Shown here piece by piece: positions 6,736-7,231 of a stretch of 7,231 bases of DNA. The DNA comes from Opitutaceae bacterium. GTDB taxonomy: Bacteria; Verrucomicrobiota; Verrucomicrobiia; Opitutales; Opitutaceae. The notes beneath the pieces are model-generated. The model did not search any database. It was given only the letters and a program-made list of their open reading frames with translations, and was not told where the DNA came from. Numbering within the stretch: the stretch's first letter is position 1; every line of letters starts with the position of its first letter. The stretch covers positions 1-7,231 of the forward strand of contig JAIRTK010000223.1 in the NCBI GenBank assembly GCA_031254955.1. Reading direction: 5' to 3'. A program made the position numbers and the translations under genes.

Positions 6736-6835
6736 GATGAGGGGAGCGAAAATGCGGACGGGCGAAAAATCCCCCAAGCCTCATGCAGCTTTACATAACT
6801 CGCATGACGAGGGGAACGGAGAACACGGACGAGCG
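6728..6835 (-). repeat. Diverged direct duplication of the GH105 start region
   Basis: Positions 6728-6764, covering the GH105 start codon and its leader, resemble 6798-6835, about 70 nt upstream. The first 22 bases match at 18 positions (ACTTGCATGATGAGGGG against ACTCGCATGACGAGGGG), and after a one-base gap a CGGACG(G/A)GCG block matches at 9 of 10. Both copies place an ATG on the minus strand directly after a CCCCTC-type pyrimidine tract. Divergence suggests an old duplication; chance similarity in a compositionally biased leader is possible. Confidence 0.55.
6791..6805 (-). other. Possible four-codon upstream open frame (MRVM)
   Basis: On the minus strand an ATG at 6805 reads Met-Arg-Val-Met and then TAA. 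It sits in the upstream copy of the duplicated start region, behind the same pyrimidine-rich leader as the real GH105 start, and ends 55 nt before it. It could be a leader peptide influencing GH105 translation or simply a relic of the duplication. Nothing in the sequence proves that it is translated. Confidence 0.25.
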
Positions 6836-7086
6836 CGCCGGGGGCGCGACGCCGCCGAAGCAGACGCAAGCATCCACCGGAAGTTGCGGCAGTGCGTGTC
6901 TGGTCAGTGCCTTACAGTCAGAAAGAAAAGCACACCGGCAAAGCAGCATCGGCAAATAACCCGGCTCTGTCTATTCGAGAGGGAATTTCACTTTTTCCAG
7001 GGGAAATGAGGATGTAACAGCCTGATATCCAAGGAGCGGATTTTGCGAAAGGTGTGCAGGGCCGACCCAGTCCCTATGCGAGGCGG
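6836..7086. other. Gene-free upstream region, presumed to hold the GH105 promoter
   Basis: I see no supportable gene here; the + strand open frame reaching into it begins inside GH105 on the opposite strand. On the minus strand a short imperfect direct repeat, TTTGCCGATG and TTTGCCGGTG (6947-6956 and 6933-6942), could be an operator but is too short to claim. No well-spaced -35/-10 pair stood out. Transcription of the GH105 series most likely begins in this stretch because a terminator-like hairpin lies just beyond it. Confidence 0.4.
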
Positions 7087-7117
7087 GAAAAACCCTCTAA
7101 CGTCGATGCTAGAGGGT
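7087..7117 (-). terminator. Terminator-like hairpin with T-run, minus strand
   Basis: Read on the minus strand, ACCCTCTA (7117-7110) pairs perfectly with TAGAGGGT (7099-7092) across a 10-nt loop, followed at once by further T residues, giving five T in a row, and then C. An 8-bp stem plus short T-run is a modest intrinsic terminator. It would end a minus-strand gene lying beyond 7231, or act as an attenuator for GH105. Confidence 0.4.
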
Positions 7118-7138
7118 GTCACATAGGAAACGAGCATT

Positions 7139-7180
7139 GGCGCGGGAGCGCCGGTAGGGAGGCCTCTCCGAGGCCTCCGG
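7139..7180. repeat. GC-rich palindromic repeat beginning GGTAGGG
   Basis: Positions 7158-7166 (GGAGGCCTC) pair perfectly with 7170-7178 (GAGGCCTCC) around a 3-nt loop, preceded by a small GGCGC/GCGCC stem at 7139-7152. The GGTAGGG start at 7153 resembles the inner arm of the nested inverted repeat at 146-170, so both may belong to one class of dispersed palindromes. There is no T-run, which argues against an intrinsic terminator. Confidence 0.6.
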
Positions 7181-7231
7181 CGGACGGGGCTGGCGGTTTG
7201 GAATTTTCATAGGGGAATCGGAGCGTTCTCG

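Noticed and set aside
6736..6777. Alternative GH105 start at a TTG at 6777
   Set aside because: It would add 14 residues before a well-formed signal peptide and uses a rarer start codon than the ATG at 6735.
5365..6798. A 477-codon + strand open frame opposite GH105
   Set aside because: The minus strand encodes all GH105 signature blocks in one frame; the + strand product is Arg/Ala/Gly/His-rich and unrecognisable.

Overview
The window looks like a piece of a high-GC bacterial chromosome carrying a plant cell-wall (pectin) degradation locus. Gene content (GH28, a GH35-like enzyme with a DUF5597-type tail, a CBM9/PKD-type secreted protein and GH105), the absence of SusC/SusD genes, start sites without Shine-Dalgarno motifs, and dispersed GAGAAC-type and GGTAGGG-type inverted repeats together suggest a Verrucomicrobiota member, perhaps Opitutaceae. 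This placement is inference; no marker gene is present.

Four genes lie on the minus strand, so transcription runs from high to low coordinates: GH105 unsaturated uronyl hydrolase (5335-6735), a CBM9-like plus PKD secreted protein (3981-5132), a GH35-like beta-galactosidase (2090-3811) and a GH28 polygalacturonase-like enzyme (282-1940). All four have a convincing N-terminal signal peptide, so the set probably acts in the periplasm, at the surface or outside the cell. Together they fit pectin or rhamnogalacturonan breakdown: GH28 cuts the backbone, the GH35-like enzyme trims galactose-containing side chains, GH105 removes the unsaturated uronic acid left by a pectate or rhamnogalacturonan lyase encoded elsewhere, and the CBM9/PKD protein probably binds polysaccharide.

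The gaps between genes are long for an operon (149-202 nt), and each holds a long hairpin-forming inverted repeat built from GTTCTC/GAGAAC or related purine-rich units. Each repeat starts 19-29 nt after the preceding stop codon. A related arm lies at 21-57, and a different nested inverted repeat (116-254) sits 27 nt after the GH28 stop. This one-hairpin-per-gene arrangement is the most unusual feature of the window.

The right end (6736-7231) has no gene. It holds a diverged duplication of the GH105 start region with a tiny upstream open frame, a terminator-like hairpin on the minus strand (7087-7117) and a GC-rich palindrome (7139-7180). The GH105 promoter should lie between that hairpin and 6736, but I could not identify it with confidence.
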